From Zelonia costaricensis (Eukaryota > Euglenozoa > Kinetoplastea > Trypanosomatida > Trypanosomatidae), in NCBI GenBank assembly GCA_030849075.1, contig JASAOO010003165.1, forward strand, positions 1 through 26,323: 26,323 nucleotides of DNA, in the 5' to 3' direction. Below, in pieces: positions 1-9,300 of this stretch. The first letter of the stretch is position 1, and each line of letters opens with the position of its first letter. A model generated the notes under the pieces. It saw only the letters and a program-made list of their open reading frames with translations. It ran no database searches and was not told the DNA's origin. The position numbers were made by a program, and so were the translations under genes.

Positions 1-617
1 TCCCACACCTGTAGTCGGAGTCGTGCAGCCGCTCTTAATGCAGCCTCTGAAGGTAGCCGAGTAGGCGGCTCATTGTGTTCAGCGGGTATGTGACGACTGC
101 GGTCCTGCAAGTGCCGGTGCAAAAAGTTGGAGCGGTGCGCAACAACAACAAAAAAACAGAGAGCACGCTTTTGTGCGGCTGATGCTATCTCGCACGTTCT
201 GTAGTAGGATCAAATGAGGTGAAGCAATCAGGTAAGAGGGGACAAAGAGGCTTAAGTTTGCCTTACCGAGACAGAAAAAAAAAAGGACAGCAGCACTGTA
301 TTACATAGGGCAGCCACGCTGCTGACTAGTGCGCTTTTAGGTCGTGGTAATCTGTGTGTTTTGTCTTTGGCTTTGAGGTTTGTGCGATGCTTCCGACAAT
401 TGAAAGCAGCTTACTCGGGTCCGAAACAGCGCTCGTCATTCTCGACGTTGCGCCACAGTCCAACAACAGGAAGAAACACGGGCCGGTTGCGACATTGACA
501 AGAAGGTGTCTGCACTGAGACTGCGGCAGGACAACGTGCCTTGACGGCCAGCTTTTTTGCCCTGTCGAAAGCACGAGGAGTGGCTCACACAAGGGATGGC
601 GGGCGGCACGCGCCCCA
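1..617. other. Non-coding region downstream of the minus-strand gene
   Basis: This stretch should hold the 3' untranslated region of the minus-strand gene ending at 618 and, further left, processing signals for the next minus-strand gene outside the window. Read on the minus strand, it has a T-run (A-run on the plus strand at about 277-287) and pyrimidine-rich sequence at about 139-165, both suitable as polypyrimidine tracts for trans-splicing and coupled polyadenylation. Short open frames here lack the third-position G/C bias of the real genes. No RNA gene was recognised. Confidence 0.5.
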
Positions 618-2288
618 TCATTCGTCCTCGTCGAGCAGGATTCGTGCTGGCTGCGGATTGGTGGCGGGTTGCGGTGGGGACTCGCCTCTGGGTAGCGGTG
701 TCTCGTCCTCGTCAAGCAGCAGTTGTCTTTTAGCAGGCGTCGTGCCAGATGCACCGCTACCCAGCGTGTTGGGCTCTTCCTTCCTCACTTTCAGCGCACT
801 CTTTGTCGCCAATGGCTCGCCGATGTTCTCCCAATCGATCTCTTCATAGAGAGGGTAGGCACTTGCGCTTGGCACTTGGTGCATTCGAGGGTCGTAGAGC
901 TGACTAGGAGCAACGTTGGCGCGCTGACTGCGTTCAAAAAAGCGGCGATCCTCTGCCGATAAGCGGGAGTAGTAGCAGTCGCGCTCAGCAAGCAGGCCTC
1001 GCTTAAAAAGAGCCCGCTGCCTTTCCACCTCGGCGTCGTACTCGGAGTCGGTGGATGTTGTGGAGGAGGAGGAGGAAGGGGTCAAGTCAGACACGACGGA
1101 GACAGCTTTCTCTGGTGACGTGCGCGACCGCTTTCTCGCCGAGCGGACAGGCCTCTGGCCGTGTGACTCTTCCTCCTCTTCCTCGCCCTCTTCCTCGCCC
1201 TCTTCCTCCTCTTCGACGAAGCCTTCTTGTGCTGGCGAGTAGGGGCGAACGTAGTCGCCACCTTCACTGCTGCTGTCGTCGATGAAGTCATCGTCATCCT
1301 CGTTTTCCGGGTTGAAGTGGCGGGCAACTGTCTCGTTCGGGAAAGCGCTCGCCGTGACGGCCTCGGGATGCCCTTCAGCGAGCTCCGTCGCGGCGACCAC
1401 GCGGTTGTAGCGCAGGCGGTTGTAGCTGGCGTTTACATGCCAGTAGCGCTGCAGCGTGAGCGCCACTTTCCTCTTGCCGCTCCCGTAGAGGTTCACTTCC
1501 TCGTTGTACTTCTCGTCATTCCACCGGTTGTAATCGTTGTAGTAGGTGCAAAGCACGTCACGTAGGCGATAGTCCCCGGCATTGACACCTGAGACCTCGT
1601 GGTGCGCTTCCATGTGAGCCCTCCATTGCGCTGCTCTGCGAAAAACGATGTGAACGAGGACGTTGTCCCAGACGGGGTCGAGCACCACGGGGGCCCCACT
1701 CTCCGCTTCCGCAGTCATTGGGTCGTCGCTTTGCATGTGCGCTAGCGCATCGAGCGGGTCGACAACTGGCTGCCCACTGCGGAGGTGATGAACGGCGTGC
1801 CCTTCCTCCACGCGCGAGGGTAGGAAGCGCGTTTTTAAGTAGTGCTCGTAGCACACAGGACACACGTAGAGCTCCGCGGGGCTGAGAAGGTAGAATTCGT
1901 CCATGATCTGGTCAAAGTAGACGTGGCGATGCAGCACCGCAGCAGCGCCGCCGTCGCCGACCTCGCCGCTTGAAATAAGGTTACCGCGCGACTCAAAGTG
2001 GAATTTCTTGCCCTCAACCTCTTCGACGCGTTTGCGCAGTGCGTTTGACATTGGCTCCCTGAAGTGCGGTGGCTGCATGAAGCCGCCATTGTCCACGGCG
2101 ATGCGGATCAGCGTGCTCGTATTGTAGAAGAGTCGAAGCGTTTGGTCTGGACTCAGTACTTCAACAAAGCGGACCGGGTCCAGCGGCTCTGCCGTGACAG
2201 CGTCGATGCGCTCCTCCGAAACGGTCTCGAGGTTGAGAGCGCCCTGCGGCGCCTTGGCACGTCGTGGAAGCCGTCCCTTGAGTGCCAT
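618..2288 (-). CDS. Acidic orphan protein, possible U-box-like domain, split CxxC/HxxxH zinc motif, twin LLDEDE tail
   Basis: The protein is 556 residues from the first true ATG at 2286-2288; the frame stays open to 2621 but that extension begins with GTG and contains no ATG. Residues about 28-95 have the pattern VTAEPLDP ... FYNTSTL ... FMQPPHFREPM, which resembles the zinc-free RING fold of U-box proteins (F-x-P ... R-x-P-[LM]-[ST]); this is inference. C143 and C146, then H225, H229 and H230, could bind one zinc as a C2H2 finger with an insert of about 75 residues. Residues 330-380 are very acidic, followed by a basic RSARKRSRT stretch (possible nuclear signal) and Ser/Thr-rich sequence. 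The tail carries LLLDEDE (523-529) and ILLDEDE (550-556). It is the first gene of the leftward transcription unit. The family is not recognised; ubiquitin- or SUMO-related work and nucleic-acid binding are both possible. Confidence 0.8.
   Translation of the reverse strand: MALKGRLPRRAKAPQGALNLETVSEERIDAVTAEPLDPVRFVEVLSPDQTLRLFYNTSTLIRIAVDNGGFMQPPHFREPMSNALRKRVEEVEGKKFHFESRGNLISSGEVGDGGAAAVLHRHVYFDQIMDEFYLLSPAELYVCPVCYEHYLKTRFLPSRVEEGHAVHHLRSGQPVVDPLDALAHMQSDDPMTAEAESGAPVVLDPVWDNVLVHIVFRRAAQWRAHMEAHHEVSGVNAGDYRLRDVLCTYYNDYNRWNDEKYNEEVNLYGSGKRKVALTLQRYWHVNASYNRLRYNRVVAATELAEGHPEAVTASAFPNETVARHFNPENEDDDDFIDDSSSEGGDYVRPYSPAQEGFVEEEEEGEEEGEEEEEESHGQRPVRSARKRSRTSPEKAVSVVSDLTPSSSSSTTSTDSEYDAEVERQRALFKRGLLAERDCYYSRLSAEDRRFFERSQRANVAPSQLYDPRMHQVPSASAYPLYEEIDWENIGEPLATKSALKVRKEEPNTLGSGASGTTPAKRQLLLDEDETPLPRGESPPQPATNPQPARILLDEDE
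622..719 (-). repeat. Two copies of a 17-bp direct repeat inside the CDS encoding LLDEDE
   Basis: Copies lie at 622-638 and 703-719 and differ at one base. The spacing is 81 bp, exactly 27 codons, so both encode the same acidic hydrophobic-then-acid peptide in frame. One copy forms the extreme C terminus of the protein. Confidence 0.8.
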
Positions 2289-2370
2289 GGCTGGGCGCTG
2301 CTGCGGAGACTGGAATGCGGCACCGCGCCTTGTGTGAGAGGAACGCCAGGTGGTGGCTAAAGCAAGTTCT

Positions 2371-2437
2371 CTCGTGCATGACGCGTGGGGAGCGCGGTAA
2401 AGAGCAGAAGACAAGCGGATGGCAGAAGAAAAAGGTT
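2371..2437 (-). promoter_or_regulatory. Predicted spliced-leader acceptor for the minus-strand gene
   Basis: On the minus strand, a pyrimidine-rich tract (complement of about 2398-2437) is followed by AG dinucleotides near 2369-2372. This gives a 5' untranslated region of about 80 nt before the ATG at 2288 and supports that start. The exact AG is a guess. Confidence 0.45.
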
Positions 2438-2742
2438 GATAGATGAGGTTGCCGTTGAGGGGGCGGCGGCATGGGGGGGCCAGTGGACCAGTGAGCACCG
2501 ATCGCGCGGCCGTGGTGTGGGCGATTGCCGGCCTTCCGGCGCTGCGTCGAGTCGACTGCGACCGGCGGCTGATGCGGAGTCCGGCATTGCCTGCGGAGGC
2601 ATGAAGGAGTGACACTTTCACTGAAAGGAGCTCGTGAGCAGAAAAGGGTCTATCCAGTTTAGCTGCTTGTCGCTGTGTCAGCCTTGCGCCTAAAGGTCAC
2701 TTCAACACATTCGCGCTCAGTCAGTCTCTTTTTCGTTCCCGT

Positions 2743-2869
2743 TCCCCCTCCCCCCTTTTTCCTTACCGCATTCCTCTCCAACCCCCCCCCCCTCTCTCTC
2801 TGCTTGCGTGGCTCTCCGAATTCATGCTTTGAGATCCAAGGGCAAACCCTCCCCCGCCACCCCCCCCCT
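2743..2869 (-). other. Clustered C-runs (G-runs on minus strand), G-quadruplex potential
   Basis: Three separate C-runs of five or more lie within 127 bp. The last cluster (2849-2869) has CCC, CCCCC and a run of nine C separated by 1 to 4 nt, so its complement meets the usual pattern for an intramolecular G-quadruplex. G-tracts have been reported near mapped start sites in Leishmania divergent switch regions. Confidence 0.55.
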
Positions 2870-3507
2870 CTGCGCCGGCTGTCGCACACCCCCGTTGACT
2901 CCGCCAAACGGATTCTGTCTTTTAATGAGAAGTGGCGTGGCAAGGGTTTTTTGCGTCCCTGTGTCGCTACGTGCAACAGGTCTTCCGGACGGGGTGACGG
3001 CCCCGCCGTCTCGGTGGCGTCCACACGTCGCCGAATGGAAGAGGAAGAAAAAGAGAGAAGTGCTGTGCGCGGCGCGGTGGTGAAACAAGGCGCCCTAAAG
3101 GCAGAGCTGCACGGTCTTGCCTCTCACATATTTGAAGCTCGTAGGCTCCACGGATTTTGGCCGCTGCTGACCGAAAAAAAACTAAATACAAAAAAGAGAT
3201 GAATCAAGGCGACGCGCCTAAACCGCTTCCGGTTTCGGGAGCTGCGACACGTAGTCGCATTTTGCATTGGGCTTGGTGGTGGCGGGTAGGAACGCCTACT
3301 CGCCGTACCACCTTGCGCCTCCTGGACGCACTATATAATGACGTCCCTGCACAGGAACCGCGCATTATTTGATTTCTTGGACTCTGATACTACATTGCGC
3401 AATTCGAAACTGCACTCACGCAGATTAATCGCCATTGCTACCCCAAACGCTACACCTACACCATCGGCAACGCAAACTCTCGATAGTCTGATCAACTCCA
3501 GCCCGTG

Positions 3508-3530
3508 CTTCTTCCTCTTCTGTTTACCAG
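3508..3530 (+). promoter_or_regulatory. Predicted spliced-leader acceptor for the pfkB-family kinase gene
   Basis: A pyrimidine tract at about 3508-3525 is followed by CAG ending at 3530, a typical trypanosomatid acceptor. It predicts a 36-nt 5' untranslated region before the ATG at 3567 with no intervening ATG. Confidence 0.65.
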
Positions 3531-3566
3531 CCACATTGAACCAACAGCGAGAAGCTCGAGGGAAGG

Positions 3567-4775
3567 ATGGCGTCTATTTCTGGTACAGGCTGCTGTGTGA
3601 TGGACTACCTCTACACGAACATCGACTTCAGCAGCCCTGCCTTCAAGAAGTACCAGTCGAAGAAGGCCGGTGATGGCGGCGTGAACCCTGGGCACCTCTC
3701 CTTCGTCGATGCTTGGGAGAAGTTCGCCGGCAAGAAGGTCTCTGAGATTTGCAAGGAGCAGGGCTGGGACCGTGAGCCGGACACCTACAACCTCGGCGGT
3801 CCGTGCATCGTGGCCCTCGTGAATGCGGCACAGCTCACCTCCGGCAGCAAGTCGCGCGTGCGTTACTTTGGTGCGCACGCCGACGATGCCACCGGCAAGC
3901 GCATCACTTCCGTCCTTGCAAAGACGCCGGTAGACATCTCCGGCTACCACGTCATTGAGGGCTCGTCGCCGTACTGCGTGTGCCTCTCGGACCCGAACTA
4001 CAGCGACGGTCACGGCGAGCGCTGCTTTGCCATCAACCTTGGCACCATGGCGCAGATGAACAGCACGCACCTTGGCGACGATTTTTTCAAGGCTGACATC
4101 CTGTACTTTGGCGCGACGGCTCTGACACCGCTGCTGCACGACAACCTGACGTCGCTCCTGCGCCGCGGCAAGCGGGAGGGCCGCATCAACGTTGTCGGCA
4201 CCGTCTACGACCACCGCAACCAGGCACGCAACCCGAACGGCCGTTGGCCGATGGGCGAGAGTGACGACTCCTTCATGTTTATGGACCTGCTCATGGTCGA
4301 CTGGGAGGAGGCACTACGCATCGCCGGCGCGGAGACTATCGAGGCAGCGTGCAAGTTCTTCATGAGGATGGGCGTCAACTCATTCACGATCACGCACGGC
4401 CCGGAGCCCGCGTGCGCCTGGTCTAGCGGGCGGCTTTTCAAGCCGCTTCCCCTGTCGTGGTTCCCGATTTGCAAGTCGGTGTCCGCCGACCTTGCGGCCA
4501 ACCCGTCCGCTCGTGGCGACACGACGGGCTGCGGTGACAACTTCGCCGGTGGTGTGCTGGCGTACTTGTCTGAGGCGCTCGGGCAGGGCAAGGTCGCTGG
4601 CGAGTTGGACCTCGTCGAAGGCGTTTCGTGGGGCGTCGCGTCCGGCGGCTTCGCCTGCTTCACTGTCGGCGGCACCTACCTCGAAAAGGAGCCTGGCGAG
4701 AAACGCAAGCGTGTCGATCATTACCTCCACAAGTACAAAGAGCAGATCAAGACAGGCCACGGTGCAAAGCTGTAG
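3567..4775 (+). CDS. pfkB-family carbohydrate/nucleoside kinase
   Basis: The 402-residue protein belongs to the ribokinase/pfkB superfamily, which transfers the ATP gamma-phosphate to a hydroxyl of a sugar or nucleoside. The N terminus has NLGGPCIVALVNAAQL (the usual GG-N-A substrate-binding turn), a mid region YFGAHADDATGKRI equivalent to the G-D-D-x-G segment, and the C-terminal signature DTTGCGDNFAGGVL at 318-331 with D324 as expected catalytic base. The anion-hole position, normally Ala in GAGD, is Cys322. The length is somewhat above the usual 300-350 residues. The ATG follows a good splice acceptor, and two TAG codons end the frame. It is the first gene of the rightward unit. The substrate cannot be named; the sequence is not an obvious adenosine kinase, which typically has a GAGD motif. 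Confidence 0.88.
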   Translation: MASISGTGCCVMDYLYTNIDFSSPAFKKYQSKKAGDGGVNPGHLSFVDAWEKFAGKKVSEICKEQGWDREPDTYNLGGPCIVALVNAAQLTSGSKSRVRYFGAHADDATGKRITSVLAKTPVDISGYHVIEGSSPYCVCLSDPNYSDGHGERCFAINLGTMAQMNSTHLGDDFFKADILYFGATALTPLLHDNLTSLLRRGKREGRINVVGTVYDHRNQARNPNGRWPMGESDDSFMFMDLLMVDWEEALRIAGAETIEAACKFFMRMGVNSFTITHGPEPACAWSSGRLFKPLPLSWFPICKSVSADLAANPSARGDTTGCGDNFAGGVLAYLSEALGQGKVAGELDLVEGVSWGVASGGFACFTVGGTYLEKEPGEKRKRVDHYLHKYKEQIKTGHGAKL

Positions 4776-6335
4776 TAGGAGCGAATTGCATTGGTATTTT
4801 TTTAGTCTTCATTTTTGGTCGCTTCTGAAGCTCTGCTTCGGCGAGTGTGATCTGCTCTCTTATTTCCAAAACGTCCTTTTTGTTGTTCTGAACGCTACTT
4901 CTTTCCTCTCAAGTCCCTTCGTTCTGCTTTCCTCTCGTTTTTTTTTTTTTGCTCGTGCGGCGCGTGGCGCGCACAGCTGGTCGAGGCTGCGCGCTTGCGC
5001 GTGCCTCCCCGGCGCACTCCGTCCTTGAAGTGCTGCCGAGTAGAAGTGGGAGTCGTTCAGGAGCAGACAATCTTGTCCAAGCGTCTGAACTGCGCTTGCT
5101 TCTCACGCTGGGTTGCGGAGCGGTGTGAGAGCGGGGGCGTGAAAGTGGCTGTGGTTTTTCTACGGGTTTCTTTTTGCCCCGACGCTCGCTGCTGCAAACG
5201 CATGTGCAAAAGTGCTCTGAAGAAGTTGCACGCGCGATGCAATGGGGACGTCTGTGTCGGTCTCCGCTGCCGCTGCGAGGTTCATTTCTGCCCTCTTTTG
5301 TTGCTTTTACCTGGGAACGTGGCGTTGAACGCCACTCTTCTCGCTCTTTACATTTCGAAAACGACTCTGCGCTGCGCAATTCCTTTTCTCCCCTACACTG
5401 GTTCTGTGGCTCACCCGTTTCGCGTGGGGCCTGTGCTCCTACCGAAAAAAAAAAAAACCGTNCCCGGGCTCGGTGTCGCTGTCGAGAGTGTGGCGAGTGA
5501 CGTGTGCAGCTGGGGAGACGCCACGGCCACGTACGTTGAAGGTACAAACACGGCCTTTCTTGCACTGGTGAGCTCTTTATTTCTCTCGAAACGGCGTAAA
5601 GCTTGTGCGCACATCTGTTCTCAAAAGAGGATTTCAAGAAAGAGACGAAAAACAACAAAAGCGAATTGAAAAGGGGAAAACAGCCTGATCGGAGCTCTCG
5701 CGCTGCTTGACGCATGGTGAGGCTTAAAAAAACGATGTGGGGTGTCGATAGAAGCTCCTATTGTTGTTACTGGTTCTGTGCGCCACTCTGAGGCGATCAC
5801 TGCCAAATTCGCCGGCTGCTACGCGTGCGGAGACTATTTACCAGCACCGACGCGGCAGTGGCCGACGGACGCAGAAAGGTGAGAGCCAGCTGCGTCTTTA
5901 CTTTCACCCTCACCTGCTTCTCGTTGCCACGTGTCTTCTCAAATGAACAAATGTAACTTTTTTTTTGGCGCTGCGCGCACAACGCATGTTTCTCGCGGCA
6001 GCTGGCCGCGAAAGCTCTAAAAAGTCCCCCGAACAGAGCACCAAAAAACACAGAGGGTTTCTGAAGGTCTTGGGTTCTGCTTTGCAGAAAGGGTGCACCA
6101 TAGAACAGGTTGGAGTATCTCGGCAGGCGCAAACACGCACAGGAACATTTGAAGCGTCACTGCCGAAAGATCAGCGCTGCGGCCTCTTTTGGAGCGGTAC
6201 GCCACGTTGCGACCTGGCCAATTTGTCGTCTCTTGTGCCGATAGAATTTAGATTGACAGAAGAGCGCTGCTGCTCGTTGGCCTCTCGCTGTGTCACTTTT
6301 ACTTCCTCGAACCACCGGGCTGTTTCGGATTAGCA
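4776..6335. other. Long intergenic region: 3' UTR of the kinase gene and 5' UTR of the condensin gene
   Basis: This is the longest gene-free stretch (about 1.56 kb). It is richer in T and A than the genes, with a 13-base T-run (4938-4950), a 12-base A-run ending near 5457, and a T-run at about 5958-5967. Position 5462 is an undetermined base (N). AG dinucleotides preceded by pyrimidines near 6230-6243 or the AG at 6332-6333 could accept the spliced leader for the condensin gene; the latter would leave only two nucleotides of leader. Open frames here lack coding bias. A SIDER-type retroposon remnant is possible but could not be recognised by eye. Confidence 0.5.
5445..5462. other. Homopolymer A-run followed by an ambiguous base
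   Basis: An A-run of about 12 bases is followed within 6 bp by N at 5462, the only ambiguous base in the window. This marks an uncertain base call or assembly join next to a homopolymer; the local length may be wrong. It lies in non-coding sequence, so no gene is affected. Confidence 0.9.
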
Positions 6336-9300
6336 ATGTCGGAGGTTGTCGAGTTTTTCGTCCCCAACCACGCAAGCGATTTGGAGGATGTGGCGCGGAC
6401 GGGTAGCGATCGCTATCACGTTGACGCCATGTGTGAGTTCGACGTTCCCGAGCGTCAGCAACTTGACGACTTGACACGACTCTTCGACGCCTTGCATCAC
6501 GAAAAGTCGCCGACCGCACTGTTCACCAAGCCAGACTTGTTTTTCCCCTTGTACTCCTATGTCAAGGCGATTTGCGACAAAGAGGGGCACAGCGGCGTAG
6601 TGACGCGGGTGGCGCGGCACAAAATATGCCACGAAATCGGCGAACGTCTCAAGAAGCTCCTTCAGGTGGCCATCGCCTTCCTGAAAAAGCAGCGCGCTGA
6701 CACACCACAGAACAGTGCGCTTGAGGTCTGCCTCCGCTCGACTCTCAAGATGTACGTCTTTCTTGTGTGCAGTATTCTCGCGTCCGTAGCGCCGCTGGAC
6801 GACGACGACGCAGGCGGCGGGTTTTCGCAGCGCACTCAGCGGAGGCGTCCCCGGCGCGACGCGGACGGCAGCTTCGGCGATGACGGAAGCGGAGTCGACA
6901 TGGATGGGCGGGAGCTGGTGCTGACAGCGCTGGTCGAGTTTTGCTCAGCGGAGGTGACGCAGCTGTGGCCGGACGCGCAGCTGGAGGACTCGACGCTGAA
7001 CCTCGTCCTCAAAATGTGCCTGCACATGGTCACGCTAAAGCAGAACATCGGCGGCGATGCCCAGCCCGTTGGCGGCGCCCTGGCCCTCCTCTTCGCGCGT
7101 GCAAGCGGCTGCGTTCTTTCGAAAAGCTCGGCGACGAACCCCATCGATTTGGTGGCGCCGCTGGTGGAGCTGTCGCTAAAATCGGAGAGCGCCGCACTGT
7201 TTCTTTCGAGGCTCGTGTCCGACATCGAGCAGGGCGAGGGCGGCGGTAGCTTTGGGGACCAGCTGCTCCGCGCCGTTTTTGAGGCCATGTCGCGCTCAGC
7301 GCTTTACGAGGCCGCAAACGACAGTGCGGCCGCCAAAAACGTCGCATGCTTTTTCGCCGAGGTGGCGAAGCGCAGCGTCACGGCTGTGGTGAAGATGGCC
7401 GAGCTGATCATTCCAGTTCTGCAGAGCGAAAGCTACGATGTTCGCAAGGCGGTGGTGACGTGCCTTGCCGAAATGGTGCTGCAGCGCTACACGGGCCACG
7501 CCCGGAACAGCGGCGACGACGCGGTGCGCAACTCCTACCTGAACGAGTTGCTCTTCCGCGTGATGGACATCAACGCATTTGTGCGCAACCACGTCCTGCA
7601 TAGCTGGGAGCGCCTGGTTGAGAGCCGGGCGGTTCCAAAACGTTACCACCTGGCTGTCGTGGCGGCGCTTGTGGGTCGTCTGGAGGACCGCAACTACCTC
7701 GTCCGCGACGCCGCCATGACGGTGATTTCCAGCGTGCTGCGCAAGAACTGGTTCGGAAACGTGCTAAACAGCGCCCTCATTCAGAGCAAAATCGAAGAGT
7801 CCGTCCGCGATGGCGGCACCGTGTTCGGCGAAGTAGCCGCCATGGAGCGAGAGATTGCGAGGGTGAAGGCGCAGTTCCAGCCGGCAACGGAGACTCTCGA
7901 CGACCCCCTCGATGGCGGAGACGAGGAGGGAGCCGGGCCGACGGGCGAGGAGCGGGGTGCGACTGCGGTGTCGGACGCACAGGTCGCTGCAGTGAACCGC
8001 ATCGTCTTTTATGAGAACACCCTCGTGTTTGTGGGGCTGATCAAGCAAGCCCTGGAGTACGCGTGCGTGCTGCTGGACAGCAAAACGGAGCGCGACGTGA
8101 TCGAGTCCATCAAGCTCATTGTGGTTTGCTCCGAGTACCGCGTGGAGGGCGGCGAGCGAGCGTTTCTCAAGGTGCTGGTCATGGCGTTCGAGGGTGAGAT
8201 GAAAATCCAGTTTGCCGTGCGCGACGCCTTCGCCGAGGTCGTGTTCAACGCGTTCAACCGCGTCGCCGCCTCGGCCGGCACTCGAGTCGCGGCAAGTGCG
8301 CAGAAGTTGATTGGCCTGCTCCGCCACGCCTCCGAGGGCGAAGTGAGCGCGGTGGACCGCATTTTCGGGCTGCTGAAGGTCAACCCGGCCTTCGCACGCC
8401 ATCTCTCACCGCAGTTCGTCGAGGCGATTTGGAGCATCGCAGAGGGGTCGATCGACGCTGAGGCCACAGACGACGACCGACGCGTCGCGATGCGCATCTA
8501 CAGCCTGCTCAGCAAGTACGCGTGGAAGGACCTACGTGCGCGCAAGGACAGCATCGCCGAATTCCTCTGCTCCGACGGCCACAAAGACAACGTGCTTCTC
8601 TCGTACGTGTTTGCCGCTCTGCAGAGCGAAGCGCTCGACCCGCAGTTCCGCCCGATCCCGGCCGATGAGGACATTCTGCGGCACCCCGTGCTGCGCCATG
8701 TGATCAACCACCTGTGCCGTCGCACGGAGGGTATGGCGTCGTGGATGGTGCTTGCCGAAGCTGGCGTCAACACGATACACAGCCTGTGCGAGGTTCCTGT
8801 CACCGTCTACAACTACGTTCTGGAGTACTACGGTGCGCGCGAGCTGGACGGCACCGGTCCGAACCGCAAGGCGCAGTGTCTCTTTTTGCTTGGGCACACC
8901 GCACTGAAGCAGCTCGTCGCCGTGGAGGCGGCAGAGAAGGTGCAGTTGAAGGCGCTGGAGGAGCCGGTGAAGGCGGCGCACGGGTCGCCGACGTCACCCC
9001 ATGAGCAGGCCGACTCGATGCACAAGGAGCTTGGGCTGGGCTCGCACGAGTTCCGACGGCACGAGATCCAGCAGCTGGCGCAGAAGCGGAAGCAGGCGAT
9101 CATCTCGCCTGGCTCCATCTGGGCGCGCTTCGCCGGCACTATTGTCAGCACGTGCCGCAAGAAAGCGACCGTGAGCGCGGACCGGCCGTACGAGCGGGTC
9201 TGCGCTGTCCTGGCGCTGTGCCAGTACATGATCGTCAACGAGGCTTTCTGCGGCGAGCACCTGAACCTGCTCTTCGCCATCGTCGCCGACAAGCGGGAGT

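Larger units (their letters stand above)
2289..3566. promoter_or_regulatory. Divergent strand-switch region, likely polymerase II transcription start region
   Basis: The minus-strand gene and the plus-strand gene are transcribed away from each other here. In trypanosomatids such divergent switches mark transcription initiation of polycistronic units, usually with histone H3 acetylation and histone variants rather than sequence-specific promoters. The interval holds unusually long C-runs (2743-2755, 2782-2792, 2849-2869), alternating CT sequence just after 2792, and a TATA-like octamer at 3332-3339. Short open frames across it have poor coding bias. No tRNA-like gene was seen. Confidence 0.75.

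Noticed and set aside
2289..2621. N-terminal extension of the minus-strand gene
   Set aside because: The open frame extends to 2621 but begins with GTG, has no ATG, and crosses the predicted splice acceptor and pyrimidine tract.
2675..3202. Open frame of 175 codons on the plus strand in the divergent region
   Set aside because: It reads through C-runs and low-complexity sequence with weak third-position bias, and its first codon lies upstream of no clear acceptor.
4995..5669. Open frame of 224 codons containing the ambiguous base
   Set aside because: It lies in T-rich non-coding sequence, reads through N, and shows no domain or codon bias.
4776..6335. SIDER-type retroposon remnant in the long intergenic region
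   Set aside because: No conserved signature or A-rich tail with target duplication could be recognised by eye; a profile search would be needed.
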